Positions 48,341 through 56,982 of a stretch of 64,000 nt of DNA are shown in pieces. The translations under genes and the position numbers were made by a program. The stretch spans positions 1 to 64,000 of the forward strand of contig NZ_WKEQ01000030.1 in assembly GCF_021605415.1 (NCBI RefSeq). The letters run 5' to 3'. Within the stretch, counting starts at the first letter, position 1, and each line of letters opens with the position of its first letter. Source of the DNA: Pseudomonas syringae (GTDB lineage: Bacteria > Pseudomonadota > Gammaproteobacteria > Pseudomonadales > Pseudomonadaceae). The notes beneath the pieces were generated by a model, which was not told where the DNA came from, did not search any database, and saw nothing but the letters and a program-made list of their open reading frames with translations.

Positions 48341-49078
48341 TTACTCAGCTGCAGCCTGAGTTTCTTCAGCTGCGAACTCTACAGTGCCGCCGGAAACATT
48401 GTTGCGACCACGGATAACAGCGTCAGCCATCGAACCCATGTACAGCTGGATAGCGCGGATTGCGTCATCGTTGCCTGGGATGATGTAGTCAACGCCTTCC
48501 GGGCTGCTGTTGGTATCGACTACGCCGATAACCGGGATGCCCAGCTTGTTGGCTTCGGTGATCGCGATGCGCTCGTGATCAACGTCGATAACGAACAGAG
48601 CGTCTGGCAGACCGCCCATGTCCTTGATACCACCCAGGGAACGATCCAGCTTTTCCAGGTCACGGGAGCGCATCAGCGCTTCTTTCTTGGTCAGCTTGGC
48701 GAAAGTACCGTCTTCGGCTTGCACTTCAAGGTCACGCAGACGCTTGATGGAAGCACGGATGGTTTTGAAGTTGGTCAGCATGCCGCCCAACCAGCGGTGA
48801 TCGACGTACGGCGAACCGCAACGTGCTGCTTCTTCAGCAACGATCTTGCCAGCGGAACGCTTGGTGCCGACGAACAGAATCTTGTTTTTGCCCTGGGCCA
48901 GACGCTCTACGAAAGTCAGAGCTTCGTTGAACATTGGCAGGGTTTTTTCAAGGTTGATGATGTGAATCTTGTTACGCGCGCCGAAAATGTACTTACCCAT
49001 TTTCGGATTCCAGTAACGGGTTTGGTGACCGAAGTGCACACCGGCCTTCAGCATATCGCGCATATTGACTTGGGACAT
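48341..49078 (-). CDS. rpsB: 30S ribosomal protein S2
   Basis: 245 residues. Family blocks MRDMLKAGVHFGHQTRYWNPKM, RWLGGMLTNFKTI and DNDDAIRAI-type C-terminal segment are intact, and the tail is Ala/Glu-rich. ATG 49078; the 20 codons open upstream belong to the leader. Confidence 0.98.
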   Translation of the reverse strand: MSQVNMRDMLKAGVHFGHQTRYWNPKMGKYIFGARNKIHIINLEKTLPMFNEALTFVERLAQGKNKILFVGTKRSAGKIVAEEAARCGSPYVDHRWLGGMLTNFKTIRASIKRLRDLEVQAEDGTFAKLTKKEALMRSRDLEKLDRSLGGIKDMGGLPDALFVIDVDHERIAITEANKLGIPVIGVVDTNSSPEGVDYIIPGNDDAIRAIQLYMGSMADAVIRGRNNVSGGTVEFAAEETQAAAE

Positions 49079-49224
49079 GATAGTTCCTTGATAAGTCGGG
49101 TTTGGCCTCCACGTATCCCAATGACCAACCAGTAGCATTCAGCTCCCGGCACCCAGGTCATCGTGTCGACACGTGTGTGGATTTAAGCTTTTCGGGGCAT
49201 CCCCGGAAAGCGGCGCATTTTATA
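49079..49224 (-). promoter_or_regulatory. rpsB promoter and probable S2-responsive leader
   Basis: A -10-like TATAAAAT lies at 49217-49224. The ~130-nt leader contains TTGGTCATTGGGATACGTGG then AGGC shortly before the start, very like the conserved E. coli rpsB leader (Rfam t44), where S2 represses its own mRNA. The remaining gap to map (49225-49451) holds the map promoter region and no other gene that I can support. Confidence 0.6.
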
Positions 49225-49451
49225 CCACAGGGCGGACGCAAACGGAACCCGGAAAATGTATTCCCGCCCGCCGTGGCCATGCCGCCCCTTGGAATCGGCG
49301 CTGCGGGCACCATTGTATAGAGAGAAGCGATGGACGCAGGGGCGGATTTGCCCCTTTCGTCTGTTAGAATCGCGTTTTTCAGGGTCGCCACAGCAACAGC
49401 CGCGCCCCTACTCCGTATCAGCAAGCGCCGCCGAGCGCAGAGAGAGCCTGT

Positions 49452-50234
49452 ATGACCGTCACCCTCAAAACCCCCGAGGACATCGCTGCCATGCGTGTCG
49501 CCGGCAAACTGGCCGCCGATGTGCTGGAAATGATTGCCGAACACGTTAAACCGGGCGTCACCACCGATCAGTTGAACCAGATCTGCCACGACTACATCGT
49601 CGATGTGCAAAAGGCTATCCCTGCCCCGCTCAACTACAAGGGTTACCCGAAGTCGATCTGCACCTCGATCAACCATGTCGTCTGCCACGGCATCCCGAAC
49701 GAAAAGCCGTTGAAAGACGGCGACACACTTAATATCGACGTCACTGTCATCAAGGACGGCTATCACGGCGACACCAGCCGCATGTTCCACGTCGGCAAAG
49801 TACCGGTCTGGGCCGAGCGCCTGTCGCAAGTCACTCAGGAATGCATGTACAAGGCGATCGAGATCGTCAAACCCGGCTGCCGCCTCGGCGACATCGGCGA
49901 AGTTATTCAGAAGCACGCCGAAAAGAACGGCTTCTCGGTGGTTCGCGAGTTTTGCGGTCATGGCATCGGCAAGGTTTTCCACGAAGAACCGCAGATCCTG
50001 CACTACGGTCGCGCAGGCACCGGCATGGAACTGAAGGCCGGCATGACCTTCACCATCGAACCGATGATCAACCAGGGCAAGGCTGACACCAAGGTGCTGG
50101 GCGACGGCTGGACCGCGATCACCAAGGATCGCAAGTTGTCGGCGCAGTGGGAACACACCCTGGTGGTTACCGACACCGGCTACGAGATTTTCACCCTGCG
50201 CAGCGATGACACCATCCCGCGCGTATCGGCCTGA
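49452..50234 (+). CDS. map: Methionine aminopeptidase type I
   Basis: 260 residues. Removes the initiator methionine from nascent proteins. Metal ligands: NIDVTVIKDGYHGDTS (two Asp), GHGIGKVFHEEP (His) and the C-terminal Glu pair (TIEPM and QWEHT). Divergent from rpsB, as is usual. GAGAG lies about 8 bases before the ATG. Confidence 0.97.
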   Translation: MTVTLKTPEDIAAMRVAGKLAADVLEMIAEHVKPGVTTDQLNQICHDYIVDVQKAIPAPLNYKGYPKSICTSINHVVCHGIPNEKPLKDGDTLNIDVTVIKDGYHGDTSRMFHVGKVPVWAERLSQVTQECMYKAIEIVKPGCRLGDIGEVIQKHAEKNGFSVVREFCGHGIGKVFHEEPQILHYGRAGTGMELKAGMTFTIEPMINQGKADTKVLGDGWTAITKDRKLSAQWEHTLVVTDTGYEIFTLRSDDTIPRVSA

Positions 50235-50275
50235 TCCAGAAACAACTCCCAGCTTATAGAAAGGAAAGCCAATCG

Positions 50276-52978
50276 ATGCCGCAGGTGGATCCCGAACTCT
50301 TCGACCGCGGCCAGTTTCAGGCTGAACTGGCCCTCAAAGCGAGCCCGATCGCGGCGTTCAAGAAGGCGATCCGCCAAGCCCGCGAAGTCCTCGATGCGCG
50401 TTTTCGCAGCGGCCGTGACATCCGCCGCCTGATCGAAGATCGCGCCTGGTTCGTCGACAACATCCTGCAAAAGGCCTGGCAGCAGTTTGACTGGAGCGAG
50501 GACGCCGACATCGCGCTGGTCGCGGTCGGCGGCTACGGCCGGGGTGAGTTGCACCCTTATTCCGATATCGACTTGCTGATCCTGCTGGACAGCGCCGACC
50601 ACGAAGTCTTCCGCGACTCCATCGAGCGTTTTCTGACGTTGCTGTGGGACATCGGCCTTGAGGTCGGTCAGAGCGTTCGCTCAGTGGACGAATGCGCCGA
50701 AGAGGCTCGCGCCGACCTGACCGTGGTCACCAACCTCATGGAGAGCCGCACCATCAGCGGCCCCGAGCGTCTGCGCCAGCGCATGCTTGACGTCACCAGC
50801 ACTGAACACATGTGGCCGAGCAAGGAGTTCTTCCTGGCCAAACGCGCCGAGCAGAAGGCGCGCCACCACAAGTACAACGACACCGAGTACAACCTGGAGC
50901 CCAACGTCAAAGGCTCGCCCGGTGGACTACGGGATATTCAGACCATTCTCTGGGTTGCACGTCGCCAGTACGGCACCCTGAATCTGCGCGCCCTGGCCGG
51001 TGAGGGTTTTCTGGTCGAGAGTGAAAACGCCCTGCTCGCCTCCTCCCAGGAATTCCTCTGGAAGGTGCGCTATGCGCTGCACATGCTCGCCGGTCGCTCC
51101 GAAGACCGCTTGCTGTTCGATCATCAGCGTTCGATTGCAACGCTGCTCGGCTTTGAAGGTGATGACGCCAAGCAAGCCATCGAAAACTTCATGCAGCAGT
51201 ACTACCGCACGGTGATGAGCATTGCCCAGCTCAGCGACCTGATCATCCAGCACTTCGAAGAAGTTATCCTCGCGCCGGAAGACGAAGCGCCGCCGCAACC
51301 GATCAACTCGCGCTTCCAGTTGCACGATGGCTACATCGAGGCGCGCAACGACAATGTGTTCCGCCGCACGCCTTTCGCCATGCTGGAAATTTTCGTGTTG
51401 ATGGCCCAGCAGCCGGAAATCAAAGGCGTACGCGCTGACACCATCCGCCTGCTGCGCGAGAACCGTCACCTGATTGATGACGATTTCCGCAACGATATTC
51501 GCAACACCAGCCTGTTCATCGAGCTGTTCAAGTGCAAGATCGGCATCCACCGCAATCTGCGGCGGATGAACCGCTACGGCATTCTCGGCCGTTATCTGCC
51601 GGAATTCGGCTTCATCGTCGGACAGATGCAACACGACCTCTTCCATATTTATACGGTCGATGCGCATACGCTGAACCTGATCAAGCACTTGCGTAAGTTG
51701 CAGTACACCCAGGTGTCAGAAAAATTCCCGCTGGCCAGCAAGCTCATGGCCAAGTTGCCGAAGCCCGAACTGATCTACCTCGCCGGTCTTTATCACGACA
51801 TCGGCAAGGGCCGACACGGCGATCATTCGGAAATCGGCGCGGTAGATGCCGAAGCGTTCTGCCAGCGCCATCAGTTGCCGGTCTGGGACAGTCGCCTGAT
51901 CGTCTGGCTGGTACAGAACCATCTGGTGATGTCGACCACCGCCCAGCGCAAGGATCTGTCCGACCCGCAGGTAATCCACGATTTCGCCCAGGCGGTCGGC
52001 GATGAAACCCGCCTCGACTATCTCTATGTGCTGACCGTCGCCGACATCAACGCCACCAACCCGACGCTGTGGAATTCCTGGCGCGCGAGCCTGTTGCGTC
52101 AGCTCTATACCGAGACCAAGCGCGCCTTGCGCCGCGGCCTGGAGAACCCAGTGGATCGCGAAGAGCAGATCCGCCAGACCCAAAGCGCGGCGCTGGACAT
52201 TCTGGTGCGCGGCGGTACTGATCCCGATGACGTTGAGCAACTGTGGGCGCAACTCGGTGACGATTATTTCTTGCGTCACACCGCCGGCGACGTGGCGTGG
52301 CACAGTGACGCGATCCTCCAGCAGCCGGCCGATGGCGGGCCGCTGGTGCTGATCAAGGAAACCACCCAGCGCGAGTTTGAAGGCGGCACGCAGATATTCA
52401 TCTACGCACCGGATCAGCACGACTTCTTCGCCGTGACCGTGGCAGCAATGGATCAGCTCAACCTGAACATTCACGACGCCCGGGTCATCACCTCCAGCAG
52501 CCAGTTCACCCTCGACACCTACATCGTGCTCGACACCGAAGGCGAATCCATCGGCGACAATCCGGCACGGGTCAAACAGATCCGCGAAGGCCTGACCGAA
52601 GCGCTGCGCAATCCTGATGACTACCCGACGATCATCCAGCGCCGCGTGCCGCGTCAGCTCAAGCATTTCGCGTTTGCGCCGCAGGTGACGATCCATAACG
52701 ACGCCCAGCGCCCGGTGACGGTACTGGAACTGACCGCACCGGATCGTCCGGGCTTGCTCGCGCGGGTTGGCGGGATCTTCCTGGAGTTCGACCTTTCGCT
52801 GCAGAACGCCAAGATCGCCACGCTGGGCGAGCGGGTGGAAGACGTGTTCTTCATCACCGACGCCCACAACCAGCCGCTGTCCGACCCGTTACTGTGCAGC
52901 CGCTTGCAGGACGCCATCGTTGAACAACTGAGCGTCAATCAGGAACCGGACATCAATCTTTCGCGCATCAGTATCTGA
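50276..52978 (+). CDS. glnD: Bifunctional PII uridylyltransferase/uridylyl-removing enzyme GlnD
   Basis: 900 residues. The glutamine sensor that uridylylates PII proteins under nitrogen limitation and removes UMP under excess. N-terminal nucleotidyltransferase motif GGYGRGELHPYSDIDLLI at 85-102, central HD domain (YHDIGKGRHGDHS, about 505-517), and two C-terminal ACT domains (FFAVTVAAMDQLNL and LELTAPDRPGLLARVG). GAAAGGAA precedes the ATG. 42 bp after map, so probably co-transcribed. Confidence 0.97.
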   Translation: MPQVDPELFDRGQFQAELALKASPIAAFKKAIRQAREVLDARFRSGRDIRRLIEDRAWFVDNILQKAWQQFDWSEDADIALVAVGGYGRGELHPYSDIDLLILLDSADHEVFRDSIERFLTLLWDIGLEVGQSVRSVDECAEEARADLTVVTNLMESRTISGPERLRQRMLDVTSTEHMWPSKEFFLAKRAEQKARHHKYNDTEYNLEPNVKGSPGGLRDIQTILWVARRQYGTLNLRALAGEGFLVESENALLASSQEFLWKVRYALHMLAGRSEDRLLFDHQRSIATLLGFEGDDAKQAIENFMQQYYRTVMSIAQLSDLIIQHFEEVILAPEDEAPPQPINSRFQLHDGYIEARNDNVFRRTPFAMLEIFVLMAQQPEIKGVRADTIRLLRENRHLIDDDFRNDIRNTSLFIELFKCKIGIHRNLRRMNRYGILGRYLPEFGFIVGQMQHDLFHIYTVDAHTLNLIKHLRKLQYTQVSEKFPLASKLMAKLPKPELIYLAGLYHDIGKGRHGDHSEIGAVDAEAFCQRHQLPVWDSRLIVWLVQNHLVMSTTAQRKDLSDPQVIHDFAQAVGDETRLDYLYVLTVADINATNPTLWNSWRASLLRQLYTETKRALRRGLENPVDREEQIRQTQSAALDILVRGGTDPDDVEQLWAQLGDDYFLRHTAGDVAWHSDAILQQPADGGPLVLIKETTQREFEGGTQIFIYAPDQHDFFAVTVAAMDQLNLNIHDARVITSSSQFTLDTYIVLDTEGESIGDNPARVKQIREGLTEALRNPDDYPTIIQRRVPRQLKHFAFAPQVTIHNDAQRPVTVLELTAPDRPGLLARVGGIFLEFDLSLQNAKIATLGERVEDVFFITDAHNQPLSDPLLCSRLQDAIVEQLSVNQEPDINLSRISI

Positions 52979-53019
52979 CACAAACCACTTTCCCCCTGTG
53001 GGAAGGCTCTTCTGCAGGC

Positions 53020-53093
53020 GCCGGGCTTGCCCGCGATAGAGGCACCCCGGTGTTTCAGGCACACCGCAGTGATGCATCGCGGGCTAGCCCGGC
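53020..53093. repeat. REPIN in the glnD-dapC gap
   Basis: Arms 53020-53037 and 53076-53093 (GCCGGGCTTGCCCGCGAT family) are complementary but for one base, with a 38-bp centre. A different REP family from those at 29656 and 61977. Confidence 0.75.
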
Positions 53094-53131
53094 TCCCACG
53101 CAGAACAGCCCCCACATTGAACGAGGCCCGC

Positions 53132-54331
53132 ATGAACAACGCTCTGAACCAGCTCCAGCCCTACCCGTTCGAAAAGCTCCGCGCCCTGCTCGGCAGCGTG
53201 ACGCCGAACCCCGACAAGCGCCCGATTGCTTTGTCCATCGGCGAGCCGAAACACCGCTCGCCAAGCTTCGTCGCCGAGGCGCTGGCCAACAATCTGGATC
53301 AGATGGCGGTGTACCCGACGACCCTCGGCGTGCCAGCCCTGCGCGAAGCGATTGGCGCCTGGTGCGAGCGTCGCTTCAACGTACCGAGCGGCTGGCTCGA
53401 CCCGGCGCGTCACGTGCTGCCGGTCAACGGCACCCGGGAAGCGCTGTTCGCGTTCACCCAGACCGTGGTCAATCGCGCGGACGATGCACTGGTCGTCAGC
53501 CCGAACCCGTTCTACCAAATCTACGAAGGCGCTGCGTTTCTCGCCGGGGCCAAGCCGCATTACCTGCCATGCCTGGACGAAAACGGCTTCAACCCGGATT
53601 TCGATGCCGTTTCTCCGGATATCTGGAAACGCTGCCAGATCCTGTTCCTCTGCTCGCCAGGCAATCCGACTGGCGCGCTGATTCCCGTCGACACCCTGAA
53701 AAAACTCATCGCGCTGGCCGACGAATACGATTTCGTCATTGCCGCTGACGAGTGCTACAGCGAATTGTACTTTGACGAACAAACCCCGCCGCCGGGCCTG
53801 CTCAGCGCTTGCGTGGAACTGGGCCGTCAGGACTTCAAGCGTTGCGTGGTGTTCCACAGCCTGTCCAAGCGCTCGAATTTGCCGGGACTGCGATCCGGAT
53901 TCGTTGCCGGTGATGCCGACATCCTTAAAGGCTTTCTGCTCTACCGCACCTATCACGGCTGCGCGATGCCGGTGCAAACGCAACTGGCCAGCGTGGCCGC
54001 GTGGAACGATGAAGCCCACGTGCGCGCCAACCGCGATCTGTACCGGGAGAAGTACGATGCCGTCCTGGAAATTCTCGCCCCGGTCATGGACGTACAGCGG
54101 CCGGATGGCGGCTTCTACCTGTGGCCGAACGTGAATGGCGACGATGCCGCGTTCTGTCGCGATCTGTTTGTCGAGGAGCACGTGACGGTCGTGCCGGGCT
54201 CTTACCTGTCCCGCGACGTGGATGGCGTCAATCCGGGCGCCGGCCGCGTACGATTGGCACTGGTCGCACCTTTGGCTGAGTGCGTTGAAGCAGCAGAGCG
54301 GATTCGCGCGTTCATTACCCGCCGCAACTAA
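53132..54331 (+). CDS. dapC: Succinyldiaminopimelate transaminase DapC
   Basis: 399 residues. A class I PLP aminotransferase acting in the succinylase branch of lysine/diaminopimelate synthesis with dapD (59201). PLP lysine in HSLSKRSNLPGLRSG; substrate motifs SPNPFYQIY and SPGNPTGALIP. ATG 53132 is the family start, and the 35 codons open upstream lie in the REPIN. Confidence 0.95.
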   Translation: MNNALNQLQPYPFEKLRALLGSVTPNPDKRPIALSIGEPKHRSPSFVAEALANNLDQMAVYPTTLGVPALREAIGAWCERRFNVPSGWLDPARHVLPVNGTREALFAFTQTVVNRADDALVVSPNPFYQIYEGAAFLAGAKPHYLPCLDENGFNPDFDAVSPDIWKRCQILFLCSPGNPTGALIPVDTLKKLIALADEYDFVIAADECYSELYFDEQTPPPGLLSACVELGRQDFKRCVVFHSLSKRSNLPGLRSGFVAGDADILKGFLLYRTYHGCAMPVQTQLASVAAWNDEAHVRANRDLYREKYDAVLEILAPVMDVQRPDGGFYLWPNVNGDDAAFCRDLFVEEHVTVVPGSYLSRDVDGVNPGAGRVRLALVAPLAECVEAAERIRAFITRRN

Positions 54332-54346
54332 GCACGCTGTTAGAAA

Positions 54347-54371
54347 CCGGTGCCAGGCAATCTGGCACCGG
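54347..54371 (+). terminator. Hairpin after dapC
   Basis: A perfect 10-bp stem CCGGTGCCAG/CTGGCACCGG with a 5-nt loop, 15 bp beyond the dapC stop. It lacks a T-run, so termination strength is uncertain. It separates dapC from the protease cluster. Confidence 0.6.
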
Positions 54372-54499
54372 CAACGGCATCAGCCCACACGTCTATAACC
54401 CGATACCTCACATGCCCTCACGTCGTCGCGTAATCTTCAGCGGCGCCACTCGTTGCGCCTCGAATAAATGCACAGTCAACTTCAAGGAAGAAGCCAGAC

Positions 54500-55228
54500 A
54501 TGAACGAACTTACCCAATGCAGACTCATTCAGTGGCCAGATGAGCAGGCCGCTTATGAGGCCGCCATCAATGAAAACCCGGCCAATGCAACCGCGTCACG
54601 CAACGCTCGGCGTAAACGCTCGGTGATCAACTATTCCAAACTCTGGGCCTCCCGCCGCACCCTGAACATTGCGTTCATGGAAGTACTGGAAAGTGAACAT
54701 AAACAAAGGATCATTGATGCAGCCAGTCGCTGGCTGCCGTATATCAATCTGAAGTTCAATTTTGTCGAGGGCAAAGCCGGACATATCCGGATCACCACTC
54801 AAAAAAACGATAACAGCTCAATGCTCGGCACCGACGCGTTGCTGGTACATCCCGATACGCCAACCATGAATCTGGGTGTCAGCCCTGCGCATGCGGATTT
54901 CGAGGTCATCGTGACCCATGAATTCGGACATGCATTGGGAGCCATGCACGAACACCAGCACCCGTTGGCTAATATCCCGTGGAACAAACCGAAAGTTTAC
55001 GAGTTTTATCAAAACAGACAAATGAACCCACTGACCAAGGAAGAAGTGGAAAGAAATCTTTTTAAGCCTTTCAATACACTGGATGCGATATACACCGCTT
55101 ATGACAGATATTCGATCATGCACCATCCGGTATCCAACGAATTGACCTTGGGCGACTGGCAAGTTCCAATCAACCGCAACATCAGTAAAAAAGATAAACG
55201 CCTGATGAAGCTACTTTACCCAAAATGA
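54500..55228 (+). CDS. Astacin-like (M12A) metalloprotease, copy A
   Basis: 242 residues, no signal peptide or membrane segment. The zinc site is HEFGHALGAMHE (H140, E141, H144, H150, E151), the HExxHxxGxxHE form of astacins. The Met-turn is SIMHH (M207), with His209 where astacins have the zinc-facing Tyr. The N-terminal ~50 residues precede the catalytic core and hold Cys7 and ENPAN at 25-29, shared with copies B and C. AAGGAAG lies about 10 bases before the ATG. First gene of a three-gene tandem set, absent from the equivalent dapC-antiporter gap of PAO1. Substrate and export route unknown. Confidence 0.82.
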   Translation: MNELTQCRLIQWPDEQAAYEAAINENPANATASRNARRKRSVINYSKLWASRRTLNIAFMEVLESEHKQRIIDAASRWLPYINLKFNFVEGKAGHIRITTQKNDNSSMLGTDALLVHPDTPTMNLGVSPAHADFEVIVTHEFGHALGAMHEHQHPLANIPWNKPKVYEFYQNRQMNPLTKEEVERNLFKPFNTLDAIYTAYDRYSIMHHPVSNELTLGDWQVPINRNISKKDKRLMKLLYPK

Positions 55229-55331
55229 CAGGCTGCTGATTAACTCCCGCGAAGCGCAATGCTTTTGCGGGACTCACATAGCAATATAAAGTCGCTTTAC
55301 CCTCCAGACCAACAAACTTAATTTATCGAAA

Positions 55332-55357
55332 CTCCATCGAAGTACTATTCGATGGAG
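55332..55357. promoter_or_regulatory. Perfect hairpin in the leader of copy B
   Basis: Arms CTCCATCGAA and TTCGATGGAG are exact complements around GTACTA. The element ends 31 bp before the copy B ATG and 19 bp before its ribosome site. There is no T-run, so an operator or mRNA leader structure is more likely than a terminator. The 55229-55388 gap also has a bulged hairpin at 55246-55271. Confidence 0.5.
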
Positions 55358-55388
55358 GCAGCCATTTTCAATCAAACAAGGACGTCAG

Positions 55389-56159
55389 ATGAATTCACAC
55401 ATGCAATGCGTCATCAAAGAGCCAGAAGATGACGATGCTTCCTGCAGAAACGCTATCAATGAAAATCCAGCCAATGACCTGACCCCATCATCAGCGCGCA
55501 TGATGTGGGCAAAGAAGAGTCATACCAAGTTCTGGGCACCCGGCCGCACATTGCGTATCGCTTTTCTGGATGGCACCCGGGAATTCAAGGATGCGGTTAT
55601 CGCCGCGGCAAATAACTGGCTTCCCCACGTTAACTTGAAGTTCGATTTCGTCGAAGGTGAAGTTGGCGATATTCGCATTCAGAGCGACATGAGTATGTAT
55701 TGGTCCTATATCGGCACCGATGCATTGCTGTATCCCGAAGGCCCGACGATGAATTTGCCGCCGCAGCTGTTTCATGCGAAATATTTTGCCGCCAATGTAA
55801 TGCACGAATTCGGTCATATGCTTGGCGCAGAGCATGAGCAGGTGCACCCGCTATCGAGCATTCCCTGGGATAAAAAGGCCTTCTATGAGTACCACGGCCT
55901 GTCGGAACACCCGAACGAAGAGGAAGACGGTTACGAAACCGTACAGAAACGTAAACGCCTTGATGCCTGGTATCTGGATCGTCTTGACGCTGGCGAGACA
56001 GTCCATTCGCCCTACGACCGCCGGTCGATCATGCACTACGAGATTCGCCAGCAATGGACCGAAGGGGATTTCCAGATTTTTCTGAATCTTGATCTCAGTG
56101 AACAAGACAAGGCCTTTATGGCCAAGGCCTACCCCAACGTCACAACGGAAAATAACTGA
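55389..56159 (+). CDS. Astacin-like (M12A) metalloprotease, copy B
   Basis: 256 residues, no signal peptide. Zinc site HEFGHMLGAEHE (H139, E140, H143, H149, E150); Met-turn SIMHY (M215) with the usual Tyr. N-terminal Cys7 and ENPAN at 25-29 match copies A and C in exact position; a second Cys is at 19. Compared with A it has an acidic insertion after the zinc site (HPNEEEDGYETVQKRKR, about 174-190). AAGGA lies seven bases before the ATG. Probably co-transcribed with C across 52 bp. It is clearly diverged from A and C, so the duplications are not recent. Confidence 0.82.
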   Translation: MNSHMQCVIKEPEDDDASCRNAINENPANDLTPSSARMMWAKKSHTKFWAPGRTLRIAFLDGTREFKDAVIAAANNWLPHVNLKFDFVEGEVGDIRIQSDMSMYWSYIGTDALLYPEGPTMNLPPQLFHAKYFAANVMHEFGHMLGAEHEQVHPLSSIPWDKKAFYEYHGLSEHPNEEEDGYETVQKRKRLDAWYLDRLDAGETVHSPYDRRSIMHYEIRQQWTEGDFQIFLNLDLSEQDKAFMAKAYPNVTTENN

Positions 56160-56211
56160 TCACGTTTGCCACGAGGTGAACGATGACTGCTCATCATTAA
56201 AGGATATGAGA

Positions 56212-56982
56212 ATGAGAAAATACCGACCCTGCGCAATGATGTTCATCGAGGATCAATCGGCTTCCTACGCAGCCGCACTCGCAGAGAACCCTTATAACGC
56301 CTCACCGGCCGCTGGTGGGTTGCTGAGCGTTGGCAATTACGAAAAACTTTGGCTACCCGGCCGCACAATAAAACTTCGCTTCATGGAGCCCGTATCGTCT
56401 GATTACTTGAGGGCATTTCTTCGCGCAGCCAGCAACTGGTTGCTCCATGCCAATCTCACATTTGAAGTCGTGACAAAAGGATATGCGGACATCCGCATTA
56501 CAACCGACACCGACGATAACAAATCACTTATTGGCACAGACGCCCTGACGTTCGAGCAAAGCGAAGCCACTTTTTATCTCGCAACGCCAATGGACAGCGA
56601 ATCCTTTAAATCAACTGTTATTCATGAAATGGGTCATGCACTCGGATTTATTCATGAGCATTTGCATCGAGATGCAAACATCCCCTGGAACCGGGAAAAA
56701 GTTTATGAATTTTATCGGGATGAATATGAATGGGACAAACAGCGAGTTGATGAGAATGTCTTGAATCCATTCGTCGGCGCGATAATCGACACGCAATACG
56801 ATCCGAAATCCATCATGCATTACCCCGTCCCTAAAGAGCTCACCGACGGGGTTTGGGAAATCGGTCAGAATACAGAACTCAGTGAACAGGATAAAAAACT
56901 GGCCGCATTCGCTTACCCACAGGATCCGGATGACCGCGCCTGGAAAGATTTTCCAAACGTGGTCAACGCAGCCGCTATTTGA
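56212..56982 (+). CDS. Astacin-like (M12A) metalloprotease, copy C
   Basis: 256 residues, no signal peptide. The best match to the astacin consensus: HEMGHALGFIHE (H138, E139, H142, H148, E149) and Met-turn SIMHY (M202). N-terminal Cys7 and ENPYN at 25-29. ATG 56212 is preferred to the ATG at 56206 because AAAGGA then lies seven bases upstream and the Cys and ENP positions align exactly with A and B. Notably AT-rich (25 G+C in 60 bases at 56581-56640), unlike the surrounding core genes. Its last 8 bp overlap the convergent antiporter gene. Confidence 0.82.
   Translation: MRKYRPCAMMFIEDQSASYAAALAENPYNASPAAGGLLSVGNYEKLWLPGRTIKLRFMEPVSSDYLRAFLRAASNWLLHANLTFEVVTKGYADIRITTDTDDNKSLIGTDALTFEQSEATFYLATPMDSESFKSTVIHEMGHALGFIHEHLHRDANIPWNREKVYEFYRDEYEWDKQRVDENVLNPFVGAIIDTQYDPKSIMHYPVPKELTDGVWEIGQNTELSEQDKKLAAFAYPQDPDDRAWKDFPNVVNAAAI

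Noticed and set aside
54500..56982. Reading the three proteases as RTX/serralysin-type secreted enzymes
   Set aside because: They lack GGxGxDxUx repeats and a C-terminal type I secretion signal, and the zinc motif with HE after the third ligand is of the astacin type.
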